Assembly (NCBI GenBank): GCA_050954505.1
Contig: JBPBPY010000085.1
Span: 1-22,221 of the forward strand
Direction: 5' to 3'
Length of the DNA stretch: 22,221 nucleotides
Origin: JAQGMO01 sp050954505
Lineage (GTDB): Bacteria > Pseudomonadota > Gammaproteobacteria > Burkholderiales > Burkholderiaceae_D
Shown here: positions 22,130 to 22,221 of the stretch, piece after piece
How the letters are laid out: the number at the start of each line of letters is the position of its first letter
Numbering within the stretch: the first letter of the stretch is position 1
Position numbers and translations under genes: made by a program
The notes under the pieces: model-generated
The model's input: only the letters and a program-made list of their open reading frames with translations
What the model was told of the DNA's origin: nothing
Databases searched by the model: none

Positions 22130-22221
22130 TCAATTCATGTTTCTGGCGACGGCTTGCTGGGTCTGAATCCAGCTCATGAGATTTTCCTTGCCGGACGCGC
22201 GCATCGACGTAAACACTTCAC
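22130..22221 (-). CDS. 3' end of a small T3SS-locus gene (truncated by the window)
   Basis: On the minus strand the last 29 or so codons of a gene run in from the window edge and stop at TGA 22130-22132. The visible C-terminus includes ENLMSWIQTQQAVARNMN and is helical and amphipathic. It overlaps the alternative TTG start of the LcrH-type chaperone by 4 bp, so it probably belongs to the same operon. A needle, tip or small co-chaperone subunit would suit the position, but the fragment is too short to assign. Confidence 0.6.
   Translation of the reverse strand, partial: EVFTSMRASGKENLMSWIQTQQAVARNMN

Overview
The window is a large part of a type III secretion system (T3SS, injectisome) locus from a GC-rich proteobacterium. 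Core-gene order (sctI-J-K-L and sctN-O-P-Q-R-S-T-U, a small chaperone-like gene, then sctC), a gene in the yscG position and an ECF sigma factor inside the locus resemble the Ysc/Bordetella Bsc branch. A member of the Burkholderiales (Bordetella or Oxalobacteraceae relatives) is my best guess. No 16S or housekeeping gene is present to confirm this.

Layout, left to right. (1) Plus strand, 1-7736: the 3' end of an unidentified gene, then sctN (ATPase), sctO (stalk), sctP (needle-length/substrate switch), sctQ (C-ring), sctR, sctS, sctT and sctU (export gate and autoprotease), then a small BscW-position protein. Most junctions are ATGA-type overlaps. (2) 7737-8043: a gap holding a 7-bp minisatellite. 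(3) 8044-10180: the secretin gene sctC, interrupted by a frameshift near 8777-8795 and carrying a proline-rich repeat tail. (4) 10241-16913: an accessory module with a 775-aa protein (methyltransferase-like N-terminus, helical-repeat middle, GNAT acetyltransferase C-terminus), a translationally coupled 475-aa coiled-coil protein, two tandem CesT-type chaperones, and a 570-aa Lys/Pro/Gln-rich candidate secreted protein. (5) 16914-17554: an AT-richer noncoding stretch with a convincing terminator and several dyads. (6) 17555-18265: an ECF sigma factor with an acidic N-terminal extension, probably the local T3SS regulator. (7) Minus strand, 22221-18318: the 3' end of a small gene, an LcrH/SycD-type chaperone, a YscG/HrpB1-like TPR protein, sctI (interrupted by an in-frame amber codon), sctJ, sctK and sctL.

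How it fits together. SctN/L/K/Q/O form the cytoplasmic sorting platform, SctR/S/T/U the export gate, SctJ the inner-membrane ring, SctI the inner rod and SctC the outer-membrane ring. The chaperones would keep translocators and effectors export-competent. sctV, sctD and the translocator genes are not in the window and presumably lie just outside.

Most notable: two single-lesion interruptions in essential structural genes (sctC and sctI), the unusual multidomain protein at 10241-12568 with its candidate effector/chaperone neighbours, and a shared GGAAC-N16-TTACT promoter-like motif before sctO and before the chaperone pair.
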